This document shows, piece by piece, positions 23,781 to 36,335 of a stretch of 64,000 nt of DNA. Source of the stretch: Austropuccinia psidii (Eukaryota > Basidiomycota > Pucciniomycetes > Pucciniales > Sphaerophragmiaceae); contig JALGQZ010000006.1 in the NCBI GenBank assembly GCA_023105745.1, positions 64,772,316 through 64,836,315 of the forward strand, read 5' to 3'. The notes beneath the pieces were generated by a model. That model searched no databases. It saw only the letters and a program-made list of their open reading frames with translations, and was not told the DNA's origin. The first letter of the stretch is position 1. Each line of letters begins with the position of its first letter. The translations under genes and the position numbers were made by a program.

Positions 23781-23921
23781 CTTTCTTTATCAAGAATAGA
23801 GCTGTATTTATTTTCTGTTATTTTTGAAATCACTTGATAAGTATTTTTAGGACTAAATAATCTTTAAAAAAAATCTATTTTTGGCCTTATGGGTATTCCA
23901 TACATACCTCACAGGCTCACA

Positions 23922-26900
23922 AGCATACAAAGAAAAATCAAAAAAATTGATTTTAACTGGCTAAATTCGGTGAGAAGTCCTGGAATTCTCCAAAAATATG
24001 CTTTGGGACACTTTAATTCCATATAATTCTCCATTTTTTATGTTTAAGTAAGATTCTGTCATCTTGAATGGTGTTAATTTGAGCTATTTAATTTTGAATT
24101 TTAATATTCAATAGACAGATATCTGCTTTCTAAATGGGGTGGGATTTATATTTAACCAAAATGTATTCAAAGAAAAAGTATATTTTTTCTTTTTAAATTG
24201 TGGTTGAGGCTACATTTTCTCTTGGAGGAATAATATTTAGTATCCACATTCTTCCAACGGTATCAAATCATTCTTCAGTGTAATTGTATATAACAACAAA
24301 AGAGGTATAATATTATTGAAGCTCCCTCCCTATAGTGGATGAAGTTGAATTTTTTTATCAATAATTTCAAAGTTACTTCAAAGAAGTAGCTATAGGCCTA
24401 CAAACCTCTCATCCAGTAAAGATGAGCCCTAGGGCACACTTATGGGTGAAGAGATTCTTTTAAGACACATATGCCTGGGGTTCAAGACCAGGAAGCTTTC
24501 ATTTACTTGAAAGAGATAAAATGAAATTAATACCACCTTATCAACTAGAATAAATATAAAGATCTGGGACCAGAAAAAGCTTTTACCTATAAATTCCAAT
24601 TTTAAATCGGAATTTTTACGCTATATGAATGATTAGAAACCAAAAAAAGTATTAAGGTAAAAGCAAGGAGTTAGTTTTTCTACAAGGGCAAGGAATTAGT
24701 TTCAATTTTTATTGAAAACATACTCTGATAAGAATTCTCCAATATATAGCTATTATCATGGGTGTAACAAAATCAATAGTTACAGTTGAGATTTATTATA
24801 ATTGACTTACTGAAAATTTCATTTTTAAGTTTTGATTAATCACTCATTTTAGCTCAAACAGCTTTGAGAGAAGAGTAATACGACTTTTTCCTTTCATTCC
24901 CCCTTCGGTCCATCTAGTAGAGGAATAAAACAAAAAATATTGTGATCTAGTTATTGATAATCTACAGACACATGAGATATTGTAAGATATGAAAAGCTAT
25001 ATATCCTAAAGTATAGCTCCACAAAGAGCTGAATAACATCAAAGATACATTAAGGTCCTTTCTCCTGATTCATAAACTCAATCCATAGGAGGATCTATCA
25101 ATTTTTTCTAGAGATAAACAGAATAAAACTCAAAAGCTATTTTGATAAATGTATCACATACCTGGAAAAGCGTTTTGAGCTGAGTATTTAGGGAGTTAAA
25201 TACCTATTCCTTGTGGCTTTCAATATAAGAAAATCATTCTTAAGTTACTGAAATGCACTTTTTGAAGCTTTATCATTATGAAATAAGTATGAAACTCGTT
25301 TGATGAAGAGTGAATTTTTCTCTTTAAAGCCTCACTTTTATTCATTTCTCACTAGTGAATTCTTTATTCATATCCCTTCTGAGTAAAGGTATGACTCAAA
25401 ACAAGAGACAATCAATTAAACTACCCATGGAGGACATAATATATTTAGCCATTTCATATACAGACTAACATCAAATAAGCCTGAATCATTTTATAACTCC
25501 ATACTAGCTCAACTGATAAATTCTAATAATGATTCAATCAGCTTATTAAAATATCTTTTGTTGATTATTATTTGAAATAATCAAAAAGCTTTTCTTAATA
25601 TTTTACATTTTTATTAAGATCTAATAGAAATAATAAAGACACAATATATATTGACAAATTTTAATTAGCTTACTATAAGTTACAATATTATTGACGCAGT
25701 GGCTCATTACGTATTGGTCTCAGAGATTATTACTGATAAGTAACATATTATATACATTTTAAGCTACATTTATTGACCTTAATTCATTGTATATTTTATT
25801 TTGGATAAGCCACAAAGGGATAAGAAATACTATTTAATTCATCTATATAAGGTAGCTTAAGGTTCCATTTATTGAAGGAAGGCTGCAATGAGATAAACTT
25901 AAGATTTTAGGCCAAAAGCCTAATTTACCTGGGATAGTCTTAATTTAAATATTTATCATAAAAATACTCATGGATTAGAAATTCTTTGTATATATTTTTT
26001 CTAAAATTAATTGGTTAAAATCTTAGCTTAATTCAAAATCAAGTTGTGATATTATGGCCTAAAATAACCGCATTCCTGTTTATTATTAATATTTTTTAGC
26101 TTCTCCTGAATACTATTTGGCTTATCTTCAGGCATTCTAAATTCATCACTTATCTTATATATATATGGGAAAACGTTTTTCTTAGTTTAATTTTATAATT
26201 CCAAAAATCTTTGACTGGATCACTTAAAAAATTAGCTGCTTAATGTGCTCAAAAATTTGAATTTATCTTATTTTGCACCTAAGCAGTGTTGAAAAAGTTA
26301 GATATGAAATATCTTATCAGTTTTCACATATAATAAATATCAAACACAGAAGAATATATTAATGGTCACATAAAAACGATACAAAAGATTAAATATCAGA
26401 TTATTGTGAAGCTTCTTAATACCCACTTTCTAAATTATACCTCCAAGTAATTATGGAAAGAAGATTAGTAATACAGTATATCTTCTATTATCAATATATT
26501 TGAGCTGAGGAGTGAATCTAATGTCCTCAATTACAATGGATAATACAATCAATTGGAAATTCCAATCAATTAACCCTATTTGGAAATCTCATGATATCAT
26601 GGGAATTAAAAAATCAAATTTGATTCTCTGAGGGGGTAACAAAAATATAATTAGATATAAATCTTAGTAGAGACTTTTTGATTTTCTTGATAGACCAGAG
26701 GGCTTCAGGTTATAGTATTATTTCAGAGTTTATGGAGAAAGTAAAATTTAATTTCAAATATTTAACTAACTTGATTATATGTAGTGGCTTTTGAGATGAA
26801 AACCATTTGGTAAAATGAAGCTTTATGGATAATAGCTTTTTAAAAAAAGAATTTATTTTTAAGGGTGATTATATTTGAGATTTTATTATTAGTAATGTCA

Positions 26901-28649
26901 ATTTTTTTTGATAAAGCCTCTGATTAGAATATGAATCAGTGGAGTGATATCCAACTATGAACCATTTTCAAAATCTATGAACCATTTCAAAAATCTCGAT
27001 CCAATTTTCTCAAATAGCTACAAAAGAGCTCAAATGACCATTTTGGATCTCAAACAAAAATTTGAAAATAATTTTTCCTATGTACAAAATCAAACTTCAC
27101 TTGATAAAGTAAACCATTTTTGAAGTATTTCTTTGGGTGGACACTTTTTTACATTTACTGTTACAGGGTAAGTAATAAGATATATTCTAAAGAAAATCAA
27201 ATTTATTTAGATTGAATTCTGTCAAAATTCTTCAATAATTTTCTCAAGAATTTTAGGTCATATTTAGTGTAGACTAATATATATTAAATAGATACATACA
27301 TGATTCTTTTCAGATAAATACCCAAAAATGAAATAAGAAATAATAAGCAATACTATATATTAAATAAGAGATATCAAAAAAATGCTTCAGAAATTACACC
27401 AAGTAGCTGTTATTTTATAACTTGGATTGATTAATAAAAAGGTTTATTCAAATTGAATAACATAGACTTGTAAAATTTGGTTAGTGTTGAAAGGGTAATG
27501 ATGACTTTTTTAGGTGATTATATCTAATTTTTTGGCTGGGGGCTGTATTTCATCAAAGAGATGTGTTTTTATAGCATATTGAAACCAATAATCTCTAAAT
27601 TTATTCAAAAAATAGACGATAAGAATTTTGTTTCAGTTTGAGATGAGATGCAAATCATGAATATGATTAGCTTCATTTTAGAATGGAGCCTGTAGATTTC
27701 TCATATTCAAATTTTCCAAAAATGGTCTCAAAATAGGGAAGGGTTTGGAATTATAAAAGACATTACGTATTGTTTCTGGTTATTTCTTATTCCTGTCCAA
27801 AAGAAAAAAAAATAAGCCATAATAAAAGAAACAGAACCTACAAGTGGGTGCTTCAGAGCCAACAAATTATGAATGAAGATTGATTTTTCCTAATGCTCTT
27901 GTTCCAAAGTAAAGGTGTTGTTTTTTTAATATTCCCGGATATTCCCTGCCAAATAATTAGTCATAGAAATGCTAATTTATTTACTTTAAAGCTATCATTC
28001 TTCTCTGTGTAGGTGATAAAATATTTAATTGAAATTCAACTATCATGTCTGCTTGAAATAGGAAATTGTGTTTACCCCTGTTCATTTTCTAAGATGAATA
28101 TTAAATTTAATCTTTCTGGATTATCTTTTCTTTTAAGATTTATTTTCCTTTACTTTCAGGTTTTAAAGACATTATTTGAAAAGACTTCTTTTAATTACAG
28201 CTGAGTTTCTATATTGAAATTTGAATGCTTTTCTTTACTTTATGAAGGATTTTTCTAAAATGGGGAAAGATATTCCTGCTTATTTTGTTATTATCTATAA
28301 ATTTTTCCTTTGATTATTTTTTTTTCTTTTTTGGAAAAATAAAATACACAAAAATTTTTCCAATTATGCCAAAAAATTCATATGCTTCAAAATCTGCAAA
28401 TGGGTATTCCAGTTTTTAAGCAGATATTAAATACAGATAGTCTGAATTTTTTATATTTCCTATTCAAAAGCTCCAAGAGCCTTATAATAAAAGGGAAATT
28501 ATACAAATACTGTTTATTTCAAGATTAAATTCTGTATTTGTTTCCCTGTGGAATTGCTTCCTCTCTTTATCAAAACACACAATCCTTGGGGCTTAAATGA
28601 GGTTTCACTTTTGGTTATGTATAAGCCTCCATATCTGATAGTTTATTTC
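23922..28649. other. 4.7-kb AT-rich stretch, no gene seen
   Basis: No coding region, LTR or inverted-repeat element could be recognised. A less AT-rich patch at 24380-24500 contains a tRNA-like segment (listed separately). 26950-26995 holds a short local duplication (CTATGAACCATTTTCAAAATCTATGAACC region). The rest looks like decayed repeat sequence. Confidence 0.4.
24430..24495 (+). other. Possible tRNA-Lys-like relic with B-box match
   Basis: GGTTCAAGACC (24479-24489) fits the RNA polymerase III B-box GGTTCGANNCC with one mismatch. It sits in a CCTGG...CCAGG arm. Upstream is CTTTTAA, the anticodon loop expected for a UUU (Lys) tRNA. The acceptor and D arms do not pair convincingly, so this is at best a pseudogene or SINE head. 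Confidence 0.25.
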
Positions 28650-30520
28650 TGTCACATTTGGCTATAAAACTCTTGATAATATTTCTATCAATAGAGAGTA
28701 CTCTAAGTTTTTTTATGAAATATAATAAATAGATTTTATATAAACACAAGAAACTAATTATTTTCTGAATTATCTCTTTTACTTTTGATGCCCTACTAGT
28801 GATTATACATTCAAGAAGAAATTTTCTAATAGAATCAATTACAAGAGTATTTAACAACAAAACTTCTTATTAAGAAAATCTTCAATTATTTTAATTAATA
28901 ATTATATTTTGCAATAGTGATTATTTGAAATTTTTAAGATGAAAAAATTTATAATAATCTAAAAAATAAATTATTAATACTCCAAAACTACCTTTGAAAA
29001 TCTAGGTAAAGTGTTTGGATTGATTATTTGTACATTTTAATAACTCAAAAGTTAAATTGAACTAATGATATCCTAAATGATAGCTATAATACTATTTTTA
29101 ATAGTAATATTGCATTATTCCACATCTTTCTGGATAGCTTGAAAGATAGAGATTACTTGATAATGAATCAATAACTAATAGGTACATGGTGGTAATAATG
29201 ATTCAATGTTTTAACTGAATGATAATATGATCTCTGTAAAAAATAGGGATAGTAGGCTTCTTTGAATTCTAAAACAGCTCACAGAGGTGTTCCATGGAGA
29301 AAACAGAAAAACCAGTTACCTTATTTGAATTATTGATTAAATAGCTTGTTGTCATTTAAGATTACCATAATTACCTGGCTACCAAACCCTTTATGGATAA
29401 AACATAAAGGGGTTACTACTGTAAGTCTTATTTTTAATTTGAAAAAACAATTTCTTCCTCAAAGCTAACAATGTTATTGCAAGTTCTATTTCAGGTTGTA
29501 TTTTCTGTGAATTTTTCAAGATTCAGTAGTTCACATGAACTATAGATAAGGCTTTTGTTTTGAATAATCAAGTCAAAATTATTTTTTTCTTAAGTGTGGA
29601 GTATTCCTTTCTCCATTGATCCCAAAAGTCTCAGAATTATTCAGTAAGAACTGTATTTTTAATGCATTTTTGAAGGTTTACCTTATTTTCTATGAAACAT
29701 AACAAAATAGCATAGTTTCAGCTGGTTTTCATTAGGAAGTTTCATGAAGGATAGTCCAAAATGGGTTCTTATTAATGTTTTTTTCTTTATAAATGGGAAG
29801 AATTAATGAAGAAAATGGCTACAGCAGTCAGAGCTTATCATTACCTCCTTTTCATGTCCAAATAGCAAATTTATTTTCTATTTTCTTATGATTTAATGGG
29901 ATTTTAACTTGGTAAAAAGATTCCCAAAAAGCTTCAATAGACCAACTGAGCTGAAACAGCTAAGGATCCCATTTTTAAAGCTAGCCTCAGAGGACTCAGA
30001 AGCTGGGTTCTTTTTTGCTCCTGAGCTGTTTCATAGTCATAAAATAGTAATTAAGGATTCAAGACTGATATCCAATATGTGTGTACCAAACCTGTATATA
30101 GAAATTGAGTATTTGTAAGTGCCAAAAACATAAAAAACACTAATATTAGTGTATATCTAACATTGAAGCTTAATAATCCCATTATTTAGGTGTGAAAGCT
30201 CAAATAACAAATATTTTCTTGATTCCTTTATGTTGTATTGGGAATGAGGTGTTGAAGTATTTTCCATATTACCACCTGATAGAGTTGATTTCAAAGTAAC
30301 AGCTCTATGGAGTTACCCTAGGTTAAATTTTGTGTAGATTCCAAATATTTTCTTAAATCCATGGACCTACATACCCACAAAAGAATTATTAATACTTTTC
30401 CGTATCAAAAATAATGCATTTTTGATATATGCATTACTTATGGCTTCTGTATGTTCCAGAAGTCATTTTAGAATAATTCTTGGCCTATTTGGCTATTTGA
30501 AACACACCTCAATGATCATA
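28650..30520 (-). mobile_element. Degraded LTR of gypsy family 1, minus strand
   Basis: The start TGTCACATTTGGCTATAAAACTC and the following ATAATATTTCTATCAAT match the complement of the family-1 LTR end. The end TTGGCCTATTTGGCTATTTG...CCTCAATGATCA matches the complement of the LTR start. Inside, 29270-29320 keeps the CAGCTCACAGAGGTGTTCCATGG-type block also seen at 2140-2170. The target duplication is not clear (ATTTC versus ATTCT). No internal sequence adjoins, so it is a solo LTR, more decayed than the one at 1524. Confidence 0.75.
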
Positions 30521-31490
30521 ATTCTACCTTAGTAGAAAATATTTTGCCCACATCTGAAAGATTATTATACAAAGCAAAGATCAGCTTAGGATTATGTCCT
30601 AACTTCTGTGAATAAAATATAGAATACTTGGAAAGACAAACAAATTTCTTAATAATAACATTAAAATATTTTTGGGAAGATATTTTTTTATTTCAATTTC
30701 AATAAATTGATCCAAATTCTTGAAAATAAAAGAGTTATAACCAATCTCAATTATTAAACAGAATCTCACAGGTCATCGCTTAATATTGAATATGAATTAA
30801 CTATCAAAGAGCTTACACTGCAGAGACTGGCTGTGAATTACCTACAAGTCCCTTACAATGACATTTATTTTTATATCCATATTAGCTCAGGATTAGCTTC
30901 AATAATATCTACACTATCATTTAAAAGTTAAATGAGAAAGAAACCAAATTAACTGTCCTTTTTTATCTTTAATTTAATTCAGAATCAAGCTCAAGAATAT
31001 ATTTACCTTGATATTCCAGTTAGGTCAGTATTAAATGGAGTAAAGCTCACTGTAGAGATTAAGAAGGGACCTTCATCAAGGATTTCTAAGTGAATTTCAA
31101 TACACATATATGTTTGAGCTGGAGGTGAAATACATCTAAAATCAATGAATATTTCAATCTTCATATTATAGCAATTTCAGACATATCATTGTATGATAGA
31201 AAATGCTCAAAGGTATTACCCAAATAGATACCTTTTAAAGTACAAATTGTATTATCCTAAAGAAATATTCTTCCTTGAGGATTAAAATAATTCATACCAA
31301 AGATTCAATAGTTATTATTTAAAAAAGGTCTTTTATATACCAATGTAATCTTGGGATATCATTTTTTTCTGTTCAAAATATCTCAATGATGTCTCTGTTG
31401 TATTCTTTATAAAAATGAGGTTTCTCCACTGTTTTAATCAATATCTAATATGATATTATGAAAACAGAGTTTTATAATCAATTTGAAAGA
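30521..31490. other. AT-rich stretch, no gene seen
   Basis: All frames are broken and I see no recognisable repeat. It separates the degraded LTR from the second palindrome array. Confidence 0.4.
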
Positions 31491-31494
31491 ACTT

Positions 31495-32970
31495 TTTTGG
31501 GCTTTAAGTGCCCAAGGGAGCTTGAAAAATAAATAAAAAATGATATTTTTTTATTTTATTAAAAAAATAGTTAATTTGAGATTGCTTTCTTGGGCTGTAA
31601 GAGCCAAAACAAGCTTGAAAAGCAAACATTAAAAAAATTTTGATATAAAAAATTAATAATTAAACCAGATAAGATAATTATTTTGAATTTTCTTGCTTGG
31701 GGTGTAAGAGCTAAAGCAAGCTTTAAAAATAAAAAAAATGAATTTTTTTCTTTATATAAAATAATTTGAAAATAATATACTTATTTTAAATCTTCTTGCT
31801 TGGGTTGTAAGAGCCCAAGAAAGCTTTAAGTATAAAAAGGAAAATTGGAAAATAACATAATCAGGGCTTGTTAAACACAAATAAGGCCTCAGGTGTTTTT
31901 ACCATAAACTTCAATTGTTTCACCAATTTGTGACCCAAACACATAAGGCGTGTATCTGTTAAAAAATTCCTCAGGCTTAGCTTCAAGGATTTTTATATTT
32001 TATTTTAGCCGACTTTCACCAACATTGGATGTAAAGATCCCCAAATGTTTTCAATTTATTTTGCCACATTTCTCCAATTTCTCCAATTTGACAAAATAGC
32101 CTTTTTTAAGAAAATTCTTTAAAAATGTTCCCAATTATTAATTTCCATTTCTTATATATTAAGGGAAGAATCTTGAGATTAAAAACCCATAAACCCAAAA
32201 TTTGGGGGTTTTTGTTTGGGTGGCACAATTGTAGGCCCAAAAAGTAATTTTTTATGTGGTTTTGTTCATTTTAGTAAGTAAATTGAAAATTTCATTTATG
32301 ACATCAATAAAGTTAATAATTTAATTCATGGCATTATTGGAATTTAAAATTCAATTTATGGAATTAATAGTGCCATAAATAACATCAACAATGACATAAT
32401 AGTGCCATAAATGGCGTCAAAAATTTGATACATTGAATCATCAATGTCATTCATAATGACATAAATGGTATCAAGAATGTCATTAAAAATGCCATAAATG
32501 GGGTTTTACCCAATACAGGTGTTTTTTTATCTAAATTCTAATTAAAAAAGACCCCTTATGTGTTTTTGCCAAATTGGTTACATGGGTTTACCAACACCTT
32601 ATAATTAATTTAAATTTTCTTTCTTGGGCTGTAGAGGCTCAAGTGAGCTTGACAAATGAAAAAAAACATTCCTTTTATTTTATAAAAAAATTAATTCAAA
32701 AATAATTGAATTATTTTATATTTTATCTCTTGGGCTGTAAGAGCCCAAGAAAGCTTGACAATTAAAAAAAGCTCTTTTCATTTTATACTAAAAATAATTG
32801 ATAATTAGAAAAATATTAGAATTATTTTTAATTTTCTCACTTGGGCTGTAAGAGGCCAAGAAAGCTTGACAATTGAAAGAAAAGAGTTTTTTCATTATTC
32901 AAAAATTGATTTAAGAAAATATAGTTGTTTTAAATTTTCTCACTTGTACTGTAAGAGCTCAAGTGAGCTT
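31495..32970. repeat. Second palindrome array, interrupted by small MULE C
   Basis: Units of the type CTTGGGCTGTAAGAGCCCAAG followed by AAGCTTGACAA occur near 31504, 31587, 31693 and 31798, and again near 32619, 32728, 32837 and 32940. The spacing is about 100 bp in AT-rich spacer. This is a diverged relative of the 13879-16510 array, and it is followed by the same downstream block. Here the loop is GTAAG in all clear units. Confidence 0.82.
31864..32598 (-). mobile_element. Small MULE-like element, copy C (non-autonomous)
   Basis: The left end GGGCTTGTTAAACACAAATAAGG and the right end GGGTTTACCAACACC are inverted relatives and resemble the termini at 14027, 41020 and 52384. The inside holds an array of GCCATAAATGGC-type sequence (32330-32510). 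Near the right end it has ACCCAATACAGGTGTTTTT, the reverse of the segment at 14130 and 52490, so this copy is inverted relative to copy A. There is no coding capacity. The flanks share only 6 of 9 bases. Confidence 0.65.
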
Positions 32971-33254
32971 GACAAATCAGAAAAAAAAATTCTGAATTTA
33001 TACAAAAAATAAGTAGTTTAAAACTCAAGGAATTAATTTGAAATTTAAAAAAATAATAATAAATGAAAATAAAAATAAACTCACTTAGGTATTTATCAAA
33101 TACAAGCTTTTTAGAGGATTATTATATATTTAATTAAAAAATATGACTAATTTGGAAAAATTTAAGTTTGTTTCAATATATCAATATTTAAAAAAGTTAG
33201 GAAAAAGTTGTGAGTTTTGCTTGCAAAGAATTCAAGAGATTCAAGGTGATGTGA

Positions 33255-33920
33255 ATATCTTAATGGCAAGAGCTTCTGCCTCTAAAAATGGTTGAGAGGC
33301 TGCATCTTTGAGCCTGGGCACTGGCCAGAATCACCCAGGGGCACCTGGGTAATTGGTGACAATAGCTTCAGAAAACAAAATACAACTCATTATTTCTTGG
33401 TGGAAGAGGTAGGCTCTGTGGGTTAAATCTCCTACCTGGAATCACTTCTCTCATGTATTTCTATTTTTGCTTAAAATTCACATAAGCAAAACTATTTTAT
33501 ATTATGATATTTTTAGAAAAAAAGATGTTTGAACTTATGACTTTATATAGCACACAGGTTTTGCACTAAGGTCACAAAAAATGCACTGGTTAATCATATA
33601 ATAAGCTTTACACAAAGCTGTTCAAAGTCATGACTCCACAAAGTAAACATATTTTGGACTCCATAGTTATGCATTGTACAAAACAGGCAATAATAATGAA
33701 ATGATCAAAAGGCACTTCTACACATCTTGGATGACTTTGTGGATATAAAACCTTTTAGGTAAGTTCATTCTTAAATTAGACTCAGAAAGATGTTTTTTTG
33801 CCATGCTTCACTAAAATTCAAAGCTGAATATTCTGCAAGGTGGTATTTTCTGGTGAAAATTGGGGAATATGAATGATTTGAGAAAAATATTTCATGAATT
33901 ATTTCACATATCAATGAATA
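33255..33920. repeat. Diverged copy of the 16840-17480 block
   Basis: AGAGCTTCTGCCTCT, CCTGGGCACTGGCCAGA, GGGGCACCTGGGT, CTTGGTGGAA, AGGTAGGCTCT and ATTCTGCAAGGTGGTATTTTC occur in the same order as at 16840-17480. The open frame of the first copy is broken here by indels. Together with the array before it, this is a fragment of a second copy of the large MULE family, or of a unit it shares. Confidence 0.8.
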
Positions 33921-35300
33921 GCATTTTGAAAATTTGTCTAATTTTAAGTTTCATCAATATTCAGAATTGAATTTGAGCTACCTTTGAATATTTTAAATTG
34001 AATTTTCAAATTTTTGAATACTCAAAAGCCAATTTTAGAGAATTTATACATTAGTATTATAAATAATTTACCAATTATCATTATAAAACACTAATTAACT
34101 TTGAATATAGGCTATATATTTATTATTAAAGCAATTGTTTCAATAATAAACATTGAATTTGTTGGGGATTGTTATTTTTGTTCATTATTATTCTTCCAAT
34201 ATGAATTGTTGTCACTGAATTTTTGATGATATTCCTCACTAATAATTTTTATATTATTATGATGACTTAATTATTTAACTTATTAATTATAAGTTGTGCC
34301 TAAAACTGGATATGAATATTTCATGAATCATACATCAATGAATGTTTGATGATATTTATAAGGAATGAATTAATTATCATTCTTTTATTTGCTAATTTCT
34401 TAATTTAATATATTTTTCATTTTTTATGGACTGATAGTTTTCTATTTCTTCTTATTATTTATATATGATCTAAGATTTATTTATATTTCTATATTGACTT
34501 ATTGATTGAGCTTATCAATTAGAAATAATGCATGGGTTTTTATATAATTAATTGATGAATCATTTTTATATTTTAATAATTTAATACTGTCTTATTTGTA
34601 TTATTTACATTATGTTTATTATGTTTTTTTTTACTTATTATTATTGAAGGTTTTGTAGTTTTTTATTTCTTGTTATTATTTATTATTTATTTATTATTAA
34701 TTATTTATTCATATTTCTATCATTACTTATTCATTGCACTTATCAATTATAAATGATTGATGAATTTAAAAATAGCTTATTGATGAATAACTACTATAAC
34801 TTAATAATTGAATAATGATATATTTAATGTTTACTATTTATATTTCATTTTTTCAGGGTTTATTTATCATTTATTAATTTATTTATTAATTCCTTTGTTT
34901 TCATTATTATTTTTCTTGGGCTTTTATTTTTTATTTCTTTATTTTTTATTCTTTATTGGTTAGTTTTTTGTTATCTCAATTTATTATTTATTTATATTTA
35001 TTTATTGCTTATTTTTAATTTTGTAATAATGTTTTATGATTTATTTTTTTATATGTGTTACTTTGGGTTTTTTATTTTTTTCTTCATTTTAGGTTATTTA
35101 TAGATTAATGGTTTTTCTACATTTCATTATTTATTTATATTTCTATAATGACTTATTTATTGAGCCTATGAATTATAAGTTTATCATGAATTTGAATATG
35201 ACCAATTTTATTTATTTATTATTTATTATTTGATTTTGATTTTTGCATTTACTAATTTGTTTCTTGACTTCTTACTTTTTTATTACTTATCTATTGTGGA
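33921..35300. repeat. Low-complexity TTTATTATT-rich stretch
   Basis: Dominated by TTATTTATTATTT and TTTATATTTAT simple sequence with a few recurring phrases (ATTTCTATA-TTGACTTATT and TTATCAATTATAA). No gene is seen. It could be an expanded AT-rich satellite-like tract. Confidence 0.6.
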
Positions 35301-35474
35301 ATTTTGATTTCTTATTTTTTTATTATACACAAAAAATAATATTTTTTTCCAAAATCTGAAAATTTATCATTATCCACTAATTTCATAACAGTTCTTAATT
35401 TTTTATATTTTATTGTTTGAAAAGAATTGGGCAGCAAATCCCCAATACAAAAGAAGGTCAAAGTAATACAAATA

Positions 35475-35506
35475 CTTGTCATGGTGTGGGCCCCCACCAT
35501 GACAAG
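35475..35506. repeat. 32-bp GC-rich near-perfect palindrome
   Basis: CTTGTCATGGTGTGGG is followed directly by its complement CCCCCACCATGACAAG, with one mismatch and no spacer. It stands alone in AT-rich DNA. As RNA or single-stranded DNA it would form a strong hairpin. Its role is unknown. Confidence 0.85.
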
Positions 35507-35612
35507 AACATATTCTACTCTGATTTAGTCTATAAAAAATGGAAAACTTGTATTTGTTGAAAATTTTGACTTCATCTAATGCTATAGTGGTGTTTCACTC
35601 TTTATTGTTCCA

Positions 35613-35822
35613 GGAACTGGCCATATTGGCCTGGAAAGCTCCTCTTTTGTGGATCCTTTGACCCAAGCCCTCAATTTATCAGTTGCCACAAGGTATTACA
35701 ACCTCAAGCCATCTCTATGCATGTGCACCAACAAAGAGAGGAAACGCCTTAAGAAACACCCTGCTTTGACCAAGTCCACTAAGGGTTTCCAGCATAAGTT
35801 TTGCAAAAGGACAGTATCCTAA
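35613..35822 (+). other. Possible isolated exon, unrecognised protein
   Basis: After TTTATTGTTCCAG, a good 3' splice site, the frame stays open for about 70 codons to TAA at 35820-35822. G+C is clearly higher than around it. The peptide includes ALNLSVATRYYNLKPSLCMC and a basic end. There is no start codon and no family I recognise. It may be a gene relic or chance. Confidence 0.3.
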
Positions 35823-36335
35823 AAAAAAGGCACATTTTAAGCTTAATCAAAAGAACAGTTTTGTGTTCAATTAATTTTACAAAGCTCTCCTAATCGTAGA
35901 TGTTGTGGAAACTCCTTTTTGTGTTGGATTAAATAAGAAAGTACATTGAGGGGGAAATTATTAGTAATTCTGTTTTGAATTTCAGAGCTTTCCAATAGCC
36001 TTGGGTGCTAAGGTGTATTAGCTTCCCCTCTAAATATTGCTAAATAGTCAGCCTACATAGAATCACAAAATACAATAAGATTTGTGGTTTAAACAGATAG
36101 AGAAGACTTCTCATTAGTCTCTGAATCAGACATATCAATAATTTTATAGCCAAAACTCCTATGTAACACTATAACAAACGGAATACTACTACTTGATTTT
36201 ATGTTAATATGACTAATGAGGTTTTTTTATTATAATACTTTTTTTCAATATGAATACTAATAATAAGACTATTGGATTTAATACTAATAGTGATTGTTCA
36301 ATATATCTTTTTTGAACTATGTTTACATCACTACT
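35823..36335. other. AT-rich stretch, no gene seen
   Basis: Nothing recognisable lies between the possible exon and the minisatellite. Confidence 0.4.

Larger units (their letters stand above)
4964..23921 (-). mobile_element. Solo LTR of gypsy family 1, split by a 16.8-kb insertion
   Basis: The plus strand starts TGTGAGG...TATGAAACTCTTGATA, the complement of the family-1 LTR end. It runs to 6928, where the large inverted-repeat element begins. The LTR resumes at 23781 and finishes ...GGGTATTCCATACATACCTC...GGCTCACA at 23921, the complement of the LTR start. The flanks AGTAT (4959-4963) and AGCAT (23922-23926) look like a 5-bp duplication with one mismatch. The two LTR parts (4964-6928 and 23781-23921) are one LTR interrupted later by the large element. 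Confidence 0.8.

Noticed and set aside
33921..35300. Mitochondrial-like insertion suggested by extreme AT content
   Set aside because: No mitochondrial gene or tRNA is visible, only simple TTTATT-type sequence.
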